A DNA stretch of 35,937 nucleotides from an uncultured Prevotella sp. (GCA_900552675.1 USAI01000015.1:1-35937); one strand, 5' to 3'. Counted from the stretch's first letter, positions 15,961-24,463 are shown. Numbers and translations are program-made. Notes: generated from the sequence alone by a model not told the origin.

Positions 15961-16029
15961 ATGATGTTACGTTTATTACATTACATGATGTTACGTTTAT
16001 TACATTACATTACATGATGTTACGTTCAT
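15961..16029. repeat. Tandem repeats of 24 bp before the folA stop
   Basis: ATGATGTTACGTTTATTACA (plus TTAC) starts at 15961 and 15985. A third ATGATGTTACGTT starts at 16014, after an extra ATTAC. It lies between the Lrp terminator and the 3' end of the minus-strand folA. Confidence 0.8.
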
Positions 16030-16508
16030 CATTCTCTTACATAATCGGCGAAACAAAAGTTGAAGTGGTGGCGCTCGTCAGTGCCATGTTCTTCTTTCTG
16101 TGCCAACTTCCAATCATCGTAGGGAGGAAAAAAAGCATCGGCCTGTGCGGGTGTGTCGTGCACCTCGGTTAGGCACAGGCGGTGCGCCAAAGGCATTGCT
16201 TGTTCGTACACGCTGGCACCGCCTATGATGTATATGTCTTCATCGTTGGCGCAATGGCGCAATGCCTCTTCAAGCGAAGCGTAGGTATCGCATCCTGGAA
16301 ACTCGCTTTGTGTGCGGCTGAGCACAATGTTGCGGCGGTTGGGCAATGCGCCTTTCGGCAACGACTCGAAGGTGCGGCGTCCCATGATAATGGTGTGTCC
16401 TGTGGTAAGGGCTTTAAAGCGTTTCAGGTCGTCGGGCAACCAATAGATAAGTTTGTTGTCATTGCCTATGGCACGATTGGCGGCCACGGCAGCTATGATG
16501 GATATCAT
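16029..16508 (-). CDS. folA: Dihydrofolate reductase
   Basis: The 159-residue enzyme reduces dihydrofolate to tetrahydrofolate with NADPH. Conserved blocks are MISIIAAVAANRAIGNDNKL (substrate and Met20-loop region), WLPDDLKRFKALT (with the active-site Asp), GHTIIMGRRTFESLP, RRNIVLSR, DEDIYIIGGASVYEQAM and the C-terminal HHFNFCFADYVRE. The length equals E. coli DHFR. It lies 63 bases downstream of thyA on the same strand, the usual pairing: ThyA generates the dihydrofolate that this enzyme recycles. Confidence 0.95.
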   Translation of the reverse strand: MISIIAAVAANRAIGNDNKLIYWLPDDLKRFKALTTGHTIIMGRRTFESLPKGALPNRRNIVLSRTQSEFPGCDTYASLEEALRHCANDEDIYIIGGASVYEQAMPLAHRLCLTEVHDTPAQADAFFPPYDDWKLAQKEEHGTDERHHFNFCFADYVRE

Positions 16509-16571
16509 TGTTTGAGAATTGTTTTTATTGAGTGCTTATTCTACAATTATTACTTATGGTAGCACAGGGGC

Positions 16572-17366
16572 TTATACGCTCACTTCGGCCTTGATGTGAT
16601 CGTAAGGGTTGTAACCCTCCAGTTCAAAGTCTTCATATTTAAAGTCGAAGAGGTTCTTCACATCAGGGTTAATCTTCATGGTGGGTAAGGGGCGAGGGGT
16701 GCGTGTGAGCTGCAGTCGGGCCTGCTCTAAGTGGTTGAGGTATAGGTGCGTGTCGCCAGTGGTATGCACAAATTCGCCTGGCTTCAGTCCTGTTACCTGA
16801 GCCATCATTTGCAGCAGCAGTGCGTATGATGCAATGTTGAATGGCACGCCCAGGAATGTGTCGGCCGAGCGCTGATACAGTTGCAGCGACAGACGGTCGT
16901 CGGCCACATAAAACTGGAACAGACAATGGCACGGGGGAAGCGCCATTTGTTCTACCTCGGCGGGGTTCCATGCGCTCACCATCATGCGGCGCGAGTCGGG
17001 GTGGTTTTTGATAAGGTCAATTACATTTTGTATCTGGTCAATGGTGCCACCGTTATAGTCGGGCCACGAACGCCACTGGTGCCCATATACGGGGCCCAGT
17101 TCGCCATTCTCATCGGCCCATTCATTCCATATTCTTACACCATGCTCTTGCAGCCATCGCACATTGGTATCGCCACGCAAGAACCATAGCAGTTCGTATA
17201 TAATCGATTTAAGATGTAGCTTCTTTGTGGTGAGCAAAGGAAAGCCATCTTCAAGATTAAAGCGCATTTGGTTTCCAAACACACTTAAGGTTCCTGTTCC
17301 TGTGCGGTCGGTCTTTTTATGGCCTTCAGTCAGGATGCGGTCAAGCAGGTCGAGATATTGTTTCAT
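16572..17366 (-). CDS. thyA: Thymidylate synthase
   Basis: The 264-residue protein has the same length as E. coli ThyA. It converts dUMP to dTMP using methylene-tetrahydrofolate. Conserved features are DRTGTGTLSVFGNQMRF, LTTKKLHLKSIIYELLWFL, GPVYGHQWR, the catalytic Cys in ALPPCHCLFQFYV, QLYQRSADTFLGVPFNIASY, THLYLNHLEQ, and the C-terminal GYNPYDHIKAEVSV (E. coli ends in VAI). The cytosolic enzyme forms an operon with folA downstream. A TACGTTTC on the minus strand (rc of 17472-17479) with TTTG 17 bases upstream is a possible promoter. Confidence 0.96.
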   Translation of the reverse strand: MKQYLDLLDRILTEGHKKTDRTGTGTLSVFGNQMRFNLEDGFPLLTTKKLHLKSIIYELLWFLRGDTNVRWLQEHGVRIWNEWADENGELGPVYGHQWRSWPDYNGGTIDQIQNVIDLIKNHPDSRRMMVSAWNPAEVEQMALPPCHCLFQFYVADDRLSLQLYQRSADTFLGVPFNIASYALLLQMMAQVTGLKPGEFVHTTGDTHLYLNHLEQARLQLTRTPRPLPTMKINPDVKNLFDFKYEDFELEGYNPYDHIKAEVSV

Positions 17367-17508
17367 TTTATATTTATTGTTTTAATGTTCTATTCTTTTT
17401 TTAGTTTCGCATGTTTTCCGCTCGGCTTTTTCGCTTGCCAAGCAAGCACTATCGGTATGCTGTAGACGTGCGAAACGTAAGTTAACTACCTTGATACAAA
17501 GAAAAGCC

Positions 17509-18900
17509 TTAGCCTATGTGCTGACTCCTGATGCGCCACTCGTTGGGGTAGAGGTTGTTGCTGCGGTTGCCAATGTTTTTGACAAAGCCCAGTGGCAACC
17601 CTTCGTAGGCTACGAGCACAAAGCCTGTGGGCGACCCCTCAGGCAGCGTGATGGCTTCGCGTCGAAGATAAGTGAGCGCTGTGCTAAGGTCGATGTTGAC
17701 GATGGGGTAGGCCGATGTGTTGAGCATTGCCGATAGCGCCAATGATTGATCGGGTATGAGTGCTTTGCCTTTTTGTGTGCCCACCATTACGCCTGCCAGC
17801 ATCACCTTCAGCGTTTTCAGTGCTTCGCGCACCACGGGTATGAAAGATTTCCGCACGGCCATTAGGCGGTCGGCATCTATCAGCCAGTCAAACGATTCGG
17901 CCTGAAGCAGTGGTATCTCTTTAGGCAGCGCCATGCAGGGTGCTGTGCTGTCGCCTTTGCGTTTTTTGTCTTTACGCTTTTCTTTTTCAGGCTTGCGTTT
18001 TTCTTCAATGCGGATGCCAGGCTTGCGTATGGCTGCCATAAATAGCCCTTCGCCTTGGCTGAAGCCTGGTATAAATCGGCAGCAAGGTAGGTCTCCCCAT
18101 AGTGCTGGCGTAATGTTCCAATCGGGTAGGGTGTTGATGGGCAGCACTTCGCCCCCCAACTCTTCTGTTATCCACAATAGGTTCTTCTCGTCTTCCTCGG
18201 CATTGAAGGTGCAAGTAGAGTAGATGAGCAGTCCGCCTGGTTGCAAACATTGCCATGCATCGGCCACAATGTCGCGTTGCAGTGTAGCACACTCGGTTAC
18301 CTTTCGTGTGCTCCAGTCGGCCACCGCTCCTTCATCTTTTCTGAACATGCCTTCGCCCGAGCACGGCACGTCGGCCAAAATAACGTCGAACAAGATGCCT
18401 GAGCGAGCATAGTCGCGTGGATAATTATTGGTAACCACCACGTCGGTATGTCCATATTTCTGTATGTTCTCGCACAGCACGTTAGCACGTGCACGCATAG
18501 GCTCATTGGCAAATAGCAGGCTGCCTTCGGGCAACACGCTACGTGCCGCCGTGCTCTTTCCGCCAGGTGCTGCACACAGGTCGAGCATACGCACAGGCTC
18601 GTGTACATACTGTTTCAGCACGTGCGTAACAAACATTGATGATGCCTCTTGAACATAGTAGGCACCAGCATGCAATAGTGGGTCGGCCGTAAAGTTGGGC
18701 CGATGGCTTAAATATCGTCCTTCTTCACACCAAGGCACGGGTTGCGTGGCTGCTGCCGCTGGCACACCGTGTAGATGTTTCAGTGGGTTGAGGCGTATGC
18801 TCACGGGTGCCTCTTGTTCCAGCGCCTGTACAAAGGTGTTATAGCGTGCGTCGCCCATCAGTTGGGCGGTATATTGTGCGAAATCTACGGGCAGATGCAT
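17509..18900 (-). CDS. RsmF/NOL1-NOP2-Sun type rRNA cytosine-C5 methyltransferase
   Basis: The 463-residue protein has a short N-terminal region, a SAM-dependent methyltransferase core (about 75-290) and a C-terminal RsmF-type domain (about 330-463, ending VKNIGNRSNNLYPNEWRIRS). The core contains QEASSMFVTHVL, DLCAAPGGKSTAARSVLP (SAM site), NEPMRARANVLCENIQKYGH, the DVPCSGEGMFRK motif with one active-site Cys and YSTCTFNAEEDE with the catalytic Cys. A basic linker (IRIEEKRKPEKEKRKDKKRK) separates the domains. It should methylate a cytosine in 16S rRNA, as RsmF does at C1407 in E. coli; the exact target is inference. Confidence 0.9.
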   Translation of the reverse strand: MHLPVDFAQYTAQLMGDARYNTFVQALEQEAPVSIRLNPLKHLHGVPAAAATQPVPWCEEGRYLSHRPNFTADPLLHAGAYYVQEASSMFVTHVLKQYVHEPVRMLDLCAAPGGKSTAARSVLPEGSLLFANEPMRARANVLCENIQKYGHTDVVVTNNYPRDYARSGILFDVILADVPCSGEGMFRKDEGAVADWSTRKVTECATLQRDIVADAWQCLQPGGLLIYSTCTFNAEEDEKNLLWITEELGGEVLPINTLPDWNITPALWGDLPCCRFIPGFSQGEGLFMAAIRKPGIRIEEKRKPEKEKRKDKKRKGDSTAPCMALPKEIPLLQAESFDWLIDADRLMAVRKSFIPVVREALKTLKVMLAGVMVGTQKGKALIPDQSLALSAMLNTSAYPIVNIDLSTALTYLRREAITLPEGSPTGFVLVAYEGLPLGFVKNIGNRSNNLYPNEWRIRSQHIG

Positions 18901-18930
18901 GTCTTATCGTTATTGCTTATTTGTGGTATA

Positions 18931-18951
18931 TAGCCCTGTTTTATAGGGCTA
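18931..18951 (-). other. Hairpin in the leader of the rRNA methyltransferase gene
   Basis: TAGCCCT and AGGGCTA pair perfectly around a 7-base loop, in the stretch between the putative promoter (18981-18988) and the start codon at 18900. A regulatory role is possible but not shown. Confidence 0.4.
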
Positions 18952-18980
18952 CGGTTTGTAAAAAAAGCCTTGTTACAGTG

Positions 18981-18988
18981 CAAAAGTA
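18981..18988 (-). promoter_or_regulatory. Putative -7 box of the rRNA methyltransferase gene
   Basis: TACTTTTG on the minus strand matches TAnnTTTG. It lies 12 bases from the plus-strand box at 19001-19008, so the two divergent promoters share their upstream region. Confidence 0.5.
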
Positions 18989-19000
18989 AGAAAAATTTTG

Positions 19001-19008
19001 TTTCTTTG
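19001..19008 (+). promoter_or_regulatory. Putative -7 box of the DUF6249-like/sigma operon
   Basis: TTTCTTTG, followed by CAAC, is one base from TAnnTTTG and lies 81 bases before the preferred start at 19090. It is divergent from the box at 18981-18988. Confidence 0.4.
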
Positions 19009-19089
19009 CAACAAAATTATATGCTGTTGCGTCAAATGGTCAGAAAAAGAAACAAAACGTTTAACACAACAAACAAAAAACTCTGCATT

Positions 19090-19968
19090 ATGAAAATGAA
19101 ACATCTGTTGGGCCTTGTAGCCCTCTTTTGTGTGATAACATTGTCGCCCGTGATGGCGCAAGGAAAACATCGCCACCATGCGGCCATCGAGCAAAAGGCT
19201 GATGCCCAAGACGATAAGGATGAAAATGTGGCTTACTCTGACACTACCTCAACAGCTTTTGGCAATGCTGCCGATACCGATGTTGCCGACGACGACAATG
19301 ATACAGCGGGCTACACCTATACCATGAGCTCCAACCCATTGAACATGGATCACTTTGACAACCCCTTGGCTTTCTTTGTAGCTCTGTTTGGTGCGGGCTT
19401 CGGAGGCATCATGCTGGCCTTGTTAATTTTGCTCGTCATCTTGCTCGTCTTCTTATCGCCCCTTATCGTGGTGTATCTTATTTATCGCTTACTGAAAAGC
19501 TTGCATAATGATAAGGTGCGCCTCACTGAAAAAGCTATCGCATCGGGCCGCCCCATTGCCAAATCGTCGAGCACAACCGTTTATGGTTCGACCGACCAAG
19601 AATTGTGGAACAAAGGCGTGAAGAATGTGGCATTAGGATTAGGCTTGATTATGCTGTTTGGCTTTTGGGGTGCATACGCTCTTTGTGGTATTGGTGCCCT
19701 TATAATGTGTTTGGGTATAGGAAAAATGGTGATAGCACGCACCAGCGTAAAGGTAGAAACCACAGAACCTTCCGACTCGGTTGCCGACATATATACTGCT
19801 GAACAAACCAGTAAAACAGCCACCTCTGAAGCTCCCACTTCTGAAACGTCTACCTCTGAAGCTCCTACTTCTGAAACGTCTGTTTCTGAAGCTCCCACTG
19901 CTGACCAGCCCTCAGAAACTAATGCCTCTAACAAGCAGGAAGAAGCATCTGACGAAAAACAGAACTAA
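19090..19968 (+). CDS. Membrane protein resembling DUF6249
   Basis: The ATG at 19090 is preferred because it gives a clean signal peptide (MKMKHLLGLVALFCVITLSP, cleaved after VMA). The longer frame from 18970 would cover the promoter. The 292-residue product has an acidic segment (DTDVADDDNDTAG) and a long hydrophobic segment (FVALFGAGFGGIMLALLILL into FLSPLIVVYLIYRLL). A charged loop with VRLTEKAIASGRP and two more membrane segments (NVALGLGLIMLFGFWGAYAL, IGALIMCLGIGKMVIA) follow. The hydrophilic tail has a 10-residue repeat (SEAPTSETST). DUF6249-like proteins with a similar loop commonly precede ECF sigma genes in Bacteroidota. Function unknown; the sigma gene follows 17 bases later. Confidence 0.7.
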   Translation: MKMKHLLGLVALFCVITLSPVMAQGKHRHHAAIEQKADAQDDKDENVAYSDTTSTAFGNAADTDVADDDNDTAGYTYTMSSNPLNMDHFDNPLAFFVALFGAGFGGIMLALLILLVILLVFLSPLIVVYLIYRLLKSLHNDKVRLTEKAIASGRPIAKSSSTTVYGSTDQELWNKGVKNVALGLGLIMLFGFWGAYALCGIGALIMCLGIGKMVIARTSVKVETTEPSDSVADIYTAEQTSKTATSEAPTSETSTSEAPTSETSVSEAPTADQPSETNASNKQEEASDEKQN

Positions 19969-19985
19969 CGTAAAGAGATTATACC

Positions 19986-20528
19986 GTGTCAAGTATCTCT
20001 GAAATCTCTCTCATCACCCGAGCGAAGGTGTTTCATGACCAAAAGGCTTTCGGCCAATTGGTTATGAAATACCAGCCGGCCATTAGGCGCTTCTTTCTTG
20101 CCCAAACGTTGGGCGACGGGTCGTTGAGCGACGATCTTGCCCAAGACACGTTTGTGAAAGCCTATACAGCGCTGGCGCAATATCGCGGACAGGCGCGCTT
20201 TTCAACATGGCTGTACCGCATTGCCTATAATGTGCATTGCGACTATGTGCGACGCTATCGGCCCACTGCCGACATTGATGCCTTGCCTCAGGTCAGCGCA
20301 CAAGCCACATGTTCGACCAACGAAACGCTACACATTGACCTGTATGATGCCCTGGCCCGACTGGGCGATGCCGAGCGCACCTGTATAACATTGCAGCTGA
20401 TTGATGGCTATTCGATAGACAAAATCAGCAATATCATGGGGCTGGCCGAAGGCACCGTAAAGTCGCACCTCTCACGTGGAAAATCAAAACTCGCTATATT
20501 TTTGAAAAAGAATGGTTATGACAGATAA
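19986..20528 (+). CDS. ECF-type RNA polymerase sigma factor
   Basis: The 180-residue protein has sigma region 2 (ARVFHDQ-like start, LVMKYQPAIRRFFLAQTLGD, then DDLAQDTFVKAYTALAQYRG and FSTWLYRIAYNVHCDYVRR). Region 4 follows (LARLGDAERTCITLQLIDGY, then SIDKISNIMGLAEGTVKSHL). The start is GTG at 19986, because the frame is closed upstream (TAA at 19971) and the first in-frame ATG would remove part of region 2. It probably directs transcription of an envelope or stress regulon. It is flanked by a DUF6249-like membrane protein and a probable anti-sigma protein, with which it overlaps. Confidence 0.9.
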   Translation: MSSISEISLITRAKVFHDQKAFGQLVMKYQPAIRRFFLAQTLGDGSLSDDLAQDTFVKAYTALAQYRGQARFSTWLYRIAYNVHCDYVRRYRPTADIDALPQVSAQATCSTNETLHIDLYDALARLGDAERTCITLQLIDGYSIDKISNIMGLAEGTVKSHLSRGKSKLAIFLKKNGYDR

Positions 20529-20886
20529 TGATAATAAACTGGTAGAACAGTTTTTTCAAACCCATCAGTTGCCGTTACCCGACGTTGATAACGCTTTTAC
20601 GCAACGTGTTATGTATCAGTTGCCTAAACAGCGCACATACCTGCTGAATAGGTTGTGGACAGTGGCTTGTGTGGTAGCCATTGTTGTGGCCTTTGTGTGG
20701 ATGCATGGCCTTACGTTGTTGAAAACGGGCATTGGCAATATGTTGGGCGACTTGTTGGGCTTTTGGGCCTGTGTGCATACCAACCCTTCTTCGCCCATAT
20801 TGCTGGTGGTATGCCTTGTGTTGATGGGGGGTGCTGGCGTGTATAAACTCTTTAACAAAACAAATAGCCTATACCTTCAGTTCTGA
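20518..20886 (+). CDS. Probable membrane-anchored anti-sigma protein (DUF5056-like)
   Basis: The reading frame overlaps the sigma gene end. ATG at 20518 (MTDNDNKLVEQFF) is preferred over 20512 (MVM). The roughly 122-residue protein has a cytoplasmic N-terminal part with PDVDNAFTQRVMYQLPKQ, like the NGFSRRVMRRLP-type segment of DUF5056 proteins. Two hydrophobic segments follow (LWTVACVVAIVVAFVWMHGL and SPILLVVCLVLMGGAGVYKL). Genes of this kind follow ECF sigma factors in Bacteroidota and are thought to bind and restrain them. That role is inferred from position and topology. Confidence 0.7.
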   Translation: MTDNDNKLVEQFFQTHQLPLPDVDNAFTQRVMYQLPKQRTYLLNRLWTVACVVAIVVAFVWMHGLTLLKTGIGNMLGDLLGFWACVHTNPSSPILLVVCLVLMGGAGVYKLFNKTNSLYLQF

Positions 20887-20941
20887 CGAGAAACGATGGT
20901 TAAAAACGTCGGTATCAGTAGCTGGTTTCCAACTTTTATTG

Positions 20942-20949
20942 TACCTTTG
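20942..20949 (+). promoter_or_regulatory. Promoter of the DHH phosphoesterase gene
   Basis: TACCTTTG is an exact TAnnTTTG match. It lies inside the upstream extension of the long frame (from 20896) and ten bases before ATG 20959, which is why 20959 is chosen as the start. Confidence 0.65.
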
Positions 20950-20958
20950 CAAGTAGAT

Positions 20959-21993
20959 ATGAATATAAATTTACTTACAGAGGCCGAGTTGGCCTCGTTG
21001 CAGCAGCTGATAGCCGACGCCAATAATATAATAGTGTGTTGTCATAAGTCGCCCGATGGCGATGCCATAGGTTCATCGTTAGGATGGGCCGAGTATTTGC
21101 GCACCCTGGGCAAGAACCCAACGGTGGTGGTGCCCGATGCCTATCCCGACTTTTTGCAATGGTTGCCCGGAACCGAAAAAATTGTACGTTATGACAAGCA
21201 CCCCGACACGGCCGACGGCCTTTTTGCCGACGCCGATCTCGTGTTCTGTCTCGATTTTAATACAGCCAGTCGTGTGGCCGCCATGCAGCCCACGCTTGAG
21301 CAGACGGCTGCTAAGCGAGTGCTTATCGACCACCATCTGGGCCCCGATATCTCTACCGCCCTCACCATCTCACATTCAGAGATGAGCAGTACCAGCGAGA
21401 TGATTTTCCGCATTATATGGCAGGCTGGAGGCTTTGCTGCTATGGAAAAGAAATGTGCTGTGCCCCTTTATTGTGGTATGATGACCGATACGGGTGGCTT
21501 TACCTATAACAGCAATTCGCCCGAATTGTTCTTTATCATCAGTCAATTGCTGACAAAAGGCTTTGATAAAGATAAAATATACCGTAACGTTTTCAATAAT
21601 TACAGCCAGTGGGCCATACGTCTGCGAGGCTACTTGATGAACGAGCGTCTGTTTGTAATGCCCCAACAACACGCCAGCTTCTTCTCGATATCGCGCACCG
21701 ATATGAAGCGCTATCATTTTATAAAAGGCGATGTTGAGGGACTGGTTAATGAGCCGTTGCGCATTAAAGGCATGAAACTGTCAATATCGCTACGCGAAGA
21801 CGACCGTCACGACAATTTGATATGGATAAGCCTACGCTCGGTCGACGACTTTCCCTGTAACAAGATGGCGGCCGAATTTTTTAATGGTGGAGGTCACCTT
21901 AATGCCAGTGGTGGGCATCTCGACTGCTCGTTGCAAGAGGCCATCAGCATTACTAAAAAGGCCATCATGCAATATGAGGCTCTACTGTCGTAA
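20959..21993 (+). CDS. NrnA-like DHH/DHHA1 phosphoesterase
   Basis: The 344-residue protein (start chosen after the promoter at 20942-20949) has an N-terminal DHH domain with CHKSPDGDAIGSS (metal-binding Asp residues about 33 and 35), CLDFNTASR and the DHH signature LIDHHLGPD (124-126). The C-terminal DHHA1 domain carries FFNGGGHLNASGG. NrnA-type enzymes degrade short oligoribonucleotides from the 5' end and dephosphorylate pAp; some relatives hydrolyse c-di-AMP or pApA. The window does not separate these activities. Expected in the cytosol; it has its own promoter. Confidence 0.88.
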   Translation: MNINLLTEAELASLQQLIADANNIIVCCHKSPDGDAIGSSLGWAEYLRTLGKNPTVVVPDAYPDFLQWLPGTEKIVRYDKHPDTADGLFADADLVFCLDFNTASRVAAMQPTLEQTAAKRVLIDHHLGPDISTALTISHSEMSSTSEMIFRIIWQAGGFAAMEKKCAVPLYCGMMTDTGGFTYNSNSPELFFIISQLLTKGFDKDKIYRNVFNNYSQWAIRLRGYLMNERLFVMPQQHASFFSISRTDMKRYHFIKGDVEGLVNEPLRIKGMKLSISLREDDRHDNLIWISLRSVDDFPCNKMAAEFFNGGGHLNASGGHLDCSLQEAISITKKAIMQYEALLS

Positions 21994-22077
21994 CTGAAAA
22001 TGTGTTTATTTCGGCCCCCTTTTTATGTATAAAGATTAAAAAGCGGGCAAAGTGGTGACAAAATCGCCAAAAATCAT

Positions 22078-22085
22078 TACCTTTG
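22078..22085 (+). promoter_or_regulatory. Promoter of the DUF4827 lipoprotein gene
   Basis: TACCTTTG, followed by CAT, is an exact TAnnTTTG match 34 bases before ATG 22119. Confidence 0.6.
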
Positions 22086-22118
22086 CATAACTTTATTGCC
22101 ATAAAAGGCATAAGGAAA

Positions 22119-22799
22119 ATGAAAAGATACATAAAGAATATTTATTACACGCAAATGAAAATGAGAAAACTGGGCTTGATGATGGTCGCACTGGCAGCGT
22201 TGATGGTGTTTGCATCGTGCAGCGATCAAGAAACCTATGCCGACCAGAAGAAGAAAGAAAGGGCCGCCATATCAAGCTACATCGTAAAAAATGGAATAAA
22301 GGTTATCGACGAAGAACAGTTCTTCGCACAAGATTCTACCACCGATGTGTCGAAAAACGAATACGTGTTGTTCCAAAGCTCGGGCGTTTATATGCAGATT
22401 ATACGTAAGGGATGCGGACAGCCCATTAAAGATGGCGAAACTACTACCGTGCTGTGCCGTTTCAGCGAGCGCAATCTGCTTACCGATAGCTTGCAGTTGG
22501 CTAACACCTCACTCAGCACCGCCACATTGGTTGATAAGTTGTCAGTAAAACGTAGCTCGGGCACGTTCACGGGCTCGTTTATCGCGGGCTCAAGTCTTAT
22601 GTATTCAATCTATGGCAAGGCATCAGTGCCTTCGGGCTGGCTCGTGCCTTTCTTGTATATTAAGGTAGGACGCCCATCAACCGCCGATGAAAAAATTGCA
22701 AAGGTGAAGCTTATTGTGCCTCACTCGCAAGGACAAAGTTATGCCGTGCAGAGCGTTTATCCTTGCCTGTATGAGATAACATACCAGCGCGGACGTTAA
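22119..22799 (+). CDS. DUF4827 family lipoprotein
   Basis: The 226-residue protein starts at ATG 22119, preceded by AAGGAAA; an internal ATG at 22155 would give a more typical short signal peptide. A lipobox is clear (ALMVFASC), so it should be an inner- or outer-membrane-anchored lipoprotein. The body has ISSYIVKNGIKVIDEEQFFA, VLFQSSGVYMQIIRKGCGQP and a C-terminal PSGWLVPFLYIKVGR...YPCLYEITYQ. This arrangement resembles FKBP-type folds, as described for DUF4827. A peptidyl-prolyl isomerase function is not established. It may share transcription with glmM, which lacks a clear promoter of its own. Confidence 0.8.
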   Translation: MKRYIKNIYYTQMKMRKLGLMMVALAALMVFASCSDQETYADQKKKERAAISSYIVKNGIKVIDEEQFFAQDSTTDVSKNEYVLFQSSGVYMQIIRKGCGQPIKDGETTTVLCRFSERNLLTDSLQLANTSLSTATLVDKLSVKRSSGTFTGSFIAGSSLMYSIYGKASVPSGWLVPFLYIKVGRPSTADEKIAKVKLIVPHSQGQSYAVQSVYPCLYEITYQRGR

Positions 22800-22814
22800 A
22801 CCCTATCATCCCAC

Positions 22815-22845
22815 ATTTGCCCCTGCCATGATGGTAGGGGCAAAT
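22815..22845. other. Hairpin between the DUF4827 gene and glmM
   Basis: ATTTGCCCCTGCC pairs with GGTAGGGGCAAAT (one mismatch) around a 5-base loop. The following bases are TCAGTAAAAAA rather than a T run, so it is not a canonical plus-strand terminator. It may attenuate transcription or stabilise mRNA ends. Confidence 0.5.
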
Positions 22846-22888
22846 CAGTAAAAAACCAAAGAAATTATATTATTAAACCGTTTATCCT

Positions 22889-24265
22889 ATGACGTTAATC
22901 AAATCAATTTCTGGTATCCGCGGAACCATTGGCGGACCTACCGGCGACACCCTGAACCCACTTGACATTGTTAAGTTTACATCGGCGTATGCCACTTTCA
23001 TTAAGAAAAGCAGCAAGAGCAACAAGATCGTAGTGGGACGTGATGCACGTATCTCAGGCGAGATGGTAAAGAACGTAGTGTGTGGCACCCTTATGGGTAT
23101 GGGCTTCGATGTGATAAATATCGGTCTGGCTACAACACCTACCACCGAATTGGCTGTACGCATGTCGGGCGCCGATGGTGGTATCATCATTACAGCAAGC
23201 CACAACCCCCGTCAGTGGAACGCGTTGAAGCTGCTGAACAGCGAGGGCGAATTCTTAACAAAAGACAATGGCAATGAGGTGCTTGACATTGCTGAGCGCG
23301 AGGCGTTCGACTATGCCGACGTTGACCATCTCGGACATTATACCGAGGACGACACCTTTGATGCACGTCATATCGAAAGCGTACTGGCACTGAAGCTGGT
23401 TGACGTTGAGGCCATTCGTAACGCACACTTCAAGGTGTGTGTTGATGCTATCAACAGCGTGGGTGGCGTTATCCTGCCTAAGTTGCTCGACGAGTTAGGC
23501 GTAAGCTACAAGTTCTTGAACGCTGAGCCCACTGGCGACTTTGCACACAATCCCGAGCCTCTGGAGAAGAACCTGGGTGGCATTATGGGCGAGATGGCAA
23601 AGGGCGAGTTTGACCTGGGCGTTGTGGTTGACCCCGATGTTGATCGCTTGGCCTTTATCTGCGAAAACGGAAAGATGTTTGGCGAGGAATATACGCTGGT
23701 GAGCGTGGCCGACTATGTGCTGAGCCACACCGCTGGAAACACGGTTTCAAACCTCAGCTCTACACGCGCTCTGCGTGATGTTACCGAGCGTCATGGCGGC
23801 ATCTACACTGCTTCGGCTGTAGGCGAAGTAAATGTTACCACCAAGATGAAAGAGGTGGGCGCTGTGATTGGTGGCGAAGGCAACGGCGGCGTAATCTACC
23901 CCGAAAGCCACTACGGTCGCGACGCGCTGGTAGGCATTGCACTGTTCCTCTCATCACTGGCTCACAAAAAGTGTACCGCCAGCGAGCTACGCGCTACCTT
24001 CCCCAACTATTTCATTGCAAAGAACCGTATCGACCTCACTCCCTCTACCGATATCGATGCCATCTTGCTCAAGGTAAAGGAGATGTATAGCAATGAAAAA
24101 ATTACCGACATCGACGGCGTGAAAATCGACTTCCCCGACAAGTGGGTACATCTGCGCAAGTCGAACACCGAGCCTATCATCCGCGTTTACAGCGAGGCTC
24201 ACACCATGGAAGAGGCCGATGCTCTGGGCAAAGAGCTCATGCAGGTGGTGTATGACATGCAGTAA
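22889..24265 (+). CDS. glmM: Phosphoglucosamine mutase (alpha-D-phosphohexomutase)
   Basis: The 458-residue protein has the four phosphohexomutase domains in order. The N-terminus is ISGIRGTIGG. The phosphoserine loop is TASHNPRQWNALK (Ser104). The metal loop is DPDVDR (248-253). The sugar-binding loop is GEGNGGVIYPESHYGRDAL (from about 329), and the C-terminal phosphate loop is RKSNTEPIIRVYSEA. GlmM converts glucosamine-6-P to glucosamine-1-P for peptidoglycan and LPS precursors. The GEGNGG form is more like archaeal and Bacteroidota enzymes than E. coli GlmM, so phosphomannomutase or phosphoglucomutase activity cannot be excluded. A strong terminator follows at 24368-24410. Confidence 0.88.
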   Translation: MTLIKSISGIRGTIGGPTGDTLNPLDIVKFTSAYATFIKKSSKSNKIVVGRDARISGEMVKNVVCGTLMGMGFDVINIGLATTPTTELAVRMSGADGGIIITASHNPRQWNALKLLNSEGEFLTKDNGNEVLDIAEREAFDYADVDHLGHYTEDDTFDARHIESVLALKLVDVEAIRNAHFKVCVDAINSVGGVILPKLLDELGVSYKFLNAEPTGDFAHNPEPLEKNLGGIMGEMAKGEFDLGVVVDPDVDRLAFICENGKMFGEEYTLVSVADYVLSHTAGNTVSNLSSTRALRDVTERHGGIYTASAVGEVNVTTKMKEVGAVIGGEGNGGVIYPESHYGRDALVGIALFLSSLAHKKCTASELRATFPNYFIAKNRIDLTPSTDIDAILLKVKEMYSNEKITDIDGVKIDFPDKWVHLRKSNTEPIIRVYSEAHTMEEADALGKELMQVVYDMQ

Positions 24266-24367
24266 TAAATAGCTTGCCAAACGCATAATGTGGCAACAAC
24301 TGAAACATTATTGATAAAACATATCTTAAATAGGTGTCATTATTAATTTTAAACACCTACTTAATAT

Positions 24368-24410
24368 AAAAAGGTCTGGCATATAGAAGAAGGGTGCCAG
24401 ACCTTTTTTT
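24368..24410 (+). terminator. Intrinsic terminator after glmM
   Basis: AAAAAGGTCTGGCA pairs perfectly with TGCCAGACCTTTTT around a 13-base loop and ends in a T run. It closes the glmM transcript and marks the border between core-like genes and the repeat-rich accessory region. Confidence 0.9.
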
Positions 24411-24463
24411 ATACCGTTTCTTCTCTGCCCATTCTTTCTTATCTAACCGTATGTGCCCACCTT

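Noticed and set aside
17400..17480. GTTTCGCA...TGCGAAAC inverted pair between thyA and the methyltransferase gene, considered as a terminator
   Set aside because: The arms are about 55 bases apart with no T run; only weak evidence for any role.
18970..19089. Longer start of the DUF6249-like gene from a TTG
   Set aside because: It would cover the promoter region and bury the signal peptide behind 40 residues; ATG 19090 is better.
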